64,000 bases of DNA from Bordetella sp. LUAb4 (GTDB lineage Bacteria; Pseudomonadota; Gammaproteobacteria; Burkholderiales; Burkholderiaceae_B), in assembly GCF_021325795.1 (NCBI RefSeq), contig NZ_JAHPZX010000003.1, forward strand, positions 744,001-808,000, read 5' to 3'. The stretch's first letter is position 1. Each line of letters starts with the position of its first letter. The position numbers and the translations under genes are program-made. The notes below the pieces were generated by a model that was not told where the DNA came from, searched no databases, and saw nothing but the letters and a program-made list of their open reading frames with translations. Positions 61,797-64,000 of the stretch are shown piece by piece.

Positions 61797-62009
61797 AACA
61801 ATTCCTTATGCAAATAGAACCGCCGGCCGCGTTGGATAACGCTGGCCGCGTCCATAGAATTCGTCATGCGGGGCGATTCCGACATCAATCAGACTGCGCC
61901 GTATCCATCATTTCTTATTCTAATTGGCATCCCCGCCGGTCCCGGTGGCGCGTCCTGGGCGCGCCTCGATAACCGTGCCGGCCGGCTGCCGCATCCGCAA
62001 GGAGACCTC

Positions 62010-62903
62010 ATGGCCAGCAAAGGCAAACAGCTGCGCGCGCTGATCGACGCGCCGCAAATCCTCATCGCTCCAGGCGTCTACGACGGTTTCACCGCGCGGT
62101 TGATAAGCACGCTGGGTTTCAAGACGGCATCCGTTTCCGGCGCGGGGGTCTCCGAAAGCCGCCTGGGCTATCCGGATCGGGGCATCATGGGCTATTCCGT
62201 GAACGTGGAAACCTGCCGCAGTCTCGCGGCTGCCTGTCCAGATCTGTTGTTGCAGGGCGATGCCGATACGGGGTACGGCAACGAAATGAACGTGCACTTC
62301 ACCGTACAAGGGTTCGAGGACGCGGGTATGGCGGCGGTCATGATCGAAGATCAGGCCTGGCCCAAACGCTGTGGGCACATGGCTGGCAAGAGCGTCATCG
62401 ACGCCGACGAAATGGTCAGAAAAATCAGGGCGGCCGTCGCGGCGCGCCGTGACCCGGACTTCGTCATCAAGGCGCGCACGGACGCCGCGGGGCCGCTCGG
62501 GCTGGAAGAGGCCATCCGCCGCCTGAATCTCTACGCCGAGGCGGGTGCCGACCTTTTGTTCGCCGATGCCTTGCTCACGCCCGCGGCCATCGAGCGAGTG
62601 GCGCGCAATGTACCCAAGCCTCTGACCGTGAACATGGGGCTGGGTATACGCTCGCGGCCGACCACGCCTTTGCTGACGCCGCGGCAATTGCAGGACATGG
62701 GCGTCGCGCAGGTCAGTTATCCCCGTATGTTGAGCACCGCGGCACTGATGGGGATGACCAAGGCCATGAACGTCTTCATGACGGAGGTCCTGGAGAAAAA
62801 TAATGTGGTGGATCGGCCCGATCTGCTGATCAGCTTCGACGAGCTGAACCGAATCATGGGTGTAGAAGAACTGGATAGCCTGGAACAGGCCTATTCAAAA
62901 TAA
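62010..62903 (+). CDS. Isocitrate lyase / PEP mutase superfamily enzyme
   Basis: 297 residues. Metal-binding Asp residues lie in LLLQGDADTGYGN, and the loop with the lyase signature K-R-C-G-H lies in IEDQAWPKRCGHMAGK. The class includes methylisocitrate lyase, oxaloacetate decarboxylase and carboxyphosphonoenolpyruvate mutase; KRCGH favours a C-C lyase of the 2-methylisocitrate or dimethylmalate type. ATG 62010 has AAGGAG at 5 nt. It lies 29 bp upstream of a Bug receptor and is divergent from LysR. Confidence 0.9.
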   Translation: MASKGKQLRALIDAPQILIAPGVYDGFTARLISTLGFKTASVSGAGVSESRLGYPDRGIMGYSVNVETCRSLAAACPDLLLQGDADTGYGNEMNVHFTVQGFEDAGMAAVMIEDQAWPKRCGHMAGKSVIDADEMVRKIRAAVAARRDPDFVIKARTDAAGPLGLEEAIRRLNLYAEAGADLLFADALLTPAAIERVARNVPKPLTVNMGLGIRSRPTTPLLTPRQLQDMGVAQVSYPRMLSTAALMGMTKAMNVFMTEVLEKNNVVDRPDLLISFDELNRIMGVEELDSLEQAYSK

Positions 62904-62932
62904 ATACGCGGTCGCGGGTAAGGAGACAAAGC

Positions 62933-63934
62933 ATGTTGAATAACAATACGGATGTGGCAAGGCGAGGCTTCGGCTGCCGCCTGCTGGCAGTATTCGGCGC
63001 GGCAGCCGGCTTGATACTGGCGCAACCCTCGGCGTGGGCGGACTATCCCGATAAGCCGATCCGGCTCATCGTGGGCTCCAACACGGGGGGCGGCGGCGAC
63101 ACGACAGCCCGCGTGGTTGCGGAAGCACTATCCAAGAAGCTGGGCACGTCTATCATCGTCGACAACAGGCCCGGCGCATCCGGCAATATCGGCGCCGCCT
63201 TCGTTGCGCGGGCGGAGCCGGACGGCTACACCCTGCTGTTCGCCTATACGGGCCATGTCATCAATCCCGCCCTGTTCTCCAATATGCCCTTCGACACGGT
63301 GAAGGACTTCCGCGCGGTCGGCAAGATCGGCGACAACCAGTCGATGCTGGTGGTCAATGAAAAGATACCCGCTCAGACCTTGGCAGAGTTCATCGGGCTG
63401 GCCAGGAAACAACCCGACCATTATTCCTTCGCGTCCCTGTTCGGTACGGATCAATACATGACGGCCAGGCTGTTGGCCCAGTCGCAGGACGTCAAATTCC
63501 TGTTCGTCCCTTACAAGGGGAACGCTGCTGCATTGAACGACGTGCTGAGCGGGCAAGTGGATGCCATGGTCAACACGGTAGGCGTGACGGCGCCGTTTGT
63601 GCGGGCGGGCAAGCTGCGCGCGCTGGCGGTCATGAGCAAAACCCGCAGTAGCTTGCTGCCGGAAGTGCCCACGCTGCAGGAAGCCGGCGTTCAGGGCGTG
63701 GCCAGCGGCGGTTGGTATGGCCTGATGGCGCCGGCCGGTGTGTCGGATGCGGTGATCGCCAAACTGGGAGCCGCCTTGGCGGCTGTGCTGACTGAAAAGA
63801 AAGTCGGCGAGGACATGCGCAAGCTGGGGGTCGAGCCCAGTTACGTGCCAGCCCAGGCGTTCGATGCCTTCATCAAGGCCGAAGTCCCACGCTGGCAGAA
63901 ATTCACAGCCGACGCGGGCATCAGGCCTGAATAA
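62933..63934 (+). CDS. Tripartite tricarboxylate transporter substrate-binding protein (Bug family)
   Basis: 333 residues with a signal peptide (VFGAAAGLILAQ core, cleavage near AWA). Bug landmarks are PIRLIVGSNTGGGGDTTARV, VDNRPGASGNIGA, DGYTLLFAYTG and VPYKGNAAAL. The usual Pro-Phe-Ala of the first loop is replaced by Gly-Ser-Asn, so ligand contacts may differ. AAGGAGA precedes the start. It lies in the same operon as the lyase. Confidence 0.92.
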   Translation: MLNNNTDVARRGFGCRLLAVFGAAAGLILAQPSAWADYPDKPIRLIVGSNTGGGGDTTARVVAEALSKKLGTSIIVDNRPGASGNIGAAFVARAEPDGYTLLFAYTGHVINPALFSNMPFDTVKDFRAVGKIGDNQSMLVVNEKIPAQTLAEFIGLARKQPDHYSFASLFGTDQYMTARLLAQSQDVKFLFVPYKGNAAALNDVLSGQVDAMVNTVGVTAPFVRAGKLRALAVMSKTRSSLLPEVPTLQEAGVQGVASGGWYGLMAPAGVSDAVIAKLGAALAAVLTEKKVGEDMRKLGVEPSYVPAQAFDAFIKAEVPRWQKFTADAGIRPE

Positions 63935-63957
63935 GCCGTCACAGCCGGAGAAACCCC

Positions 63958-64000
63958 ATGGTTCGTCCCACTCTGAATTTTTCCACATACTACCCGCAGA
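63958..64000 (+). CDS. Start of a gene cut by the window edge
   Basis: ATG 63958 is preceded by CGGAGAAA and opens MVRPTLNFSTYYPQ, still open at the last base. It lies 23 bp after the Bug gene and is probably the next gene of that operon. Fourteen codons are too few to name it. Confidence 0.6.
   Translation, partial: MVRPTLNFSTYYPQ

Overview
The window is high-GC, betaproteobacterial DNA that looks like the Bordetella/Achromobacter branch of the Alcaligenaceae. Three tripartite-tricarboxylate (Bug/TctC-type) binding proteins, several dipeptide-type ABC importers, many LysR/GntR/RpiR regulators, a CIRCE-controlled groESL operon and the decayed remains of an OXA-114-like beta-lactamase all fit that assignment. 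The assignment is inference from gene content; there is no rRNA or tRNA in the window.

1-8.4 kb holds housekeeping and metabolic genes: the 3' end of thiL overlapping pgpA and pncC; a MarR-GNAT regulator with a tandem-palindrome promoter; pyrF, a type II NADH dehydrogenase and dgkA on the minus strand; then a fumarylacetoacetate-hydrolase/enolase-superfamily pair and a YihY membrane protein. 8.6-18.7 kb is a solute-uptake locus: an alpha/beta hydrolase, DppB, DppC and a fused DppDF, a GntR regulator, two convergent paralogous binding proteins and a C45-type acyltransferase/peptidase. Three identical TTGGCGCCAA boxes sit upstream of its three transcription units and suggest a local GntR regulon. 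18.9-28 kb holds a very large M48 membrane peptidase, an MlrC (M81) hydrolase with a Bug receptor, and a divergent class III aminotransferase with an RpiR regulator. groL-groS follows with a textbook promoter and CIRCE.

30.1-36.4 kb is an accessory island of visibly lower GC. It contains a small unknown gene broken (or frameshifted) at a T7 run behind a 15-bp inverted repeat; a graveyard of decayed genes (isochorismatase, TetR, SDR, MFS) in which TetR-like operators survive; a two-gene winged-helix/nucleotidyltransferase module resembling toxin-antitoxin or abortive-infection pairs; and an unknown membrane protein. 36.4-41.2 kb is a mixed region: OXA beta-lactamase remnant, M23 peptidase, small membrane protein, SnoaL-like remnant, AraC regulator, coiled-coil protein and ChrA transporter.

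41.5-52.5 kb is one long plus-strand catabolic array: VOC protein, DUF2817 metallohydrolase, quinone-oxidoreductase-like enzyme, thioesterase, Tat-exported binding protein, two permeases, acyl-CoA ligase, SDR and fused DppDF ATPase. It reads as import, hydrolysis and CoA activation of an unidentified organic acid or conjugate. 52.7-58.1 kb encodes CoA-transferase, Bug receptor, two-subunit class I fumarase-type hydratase, CitE-like lyase and LysR, which fits a mesaconate/citramalate-type route to acetyl-CoA and pyruvate. 58.2-64 kb holds an SDR/dehydrogenase pair divergent from a CGNR regulator, and a LysR divergent from an isocitrate-lyase-family enzyme with a third Bug receptor; a further gene runs off the end.
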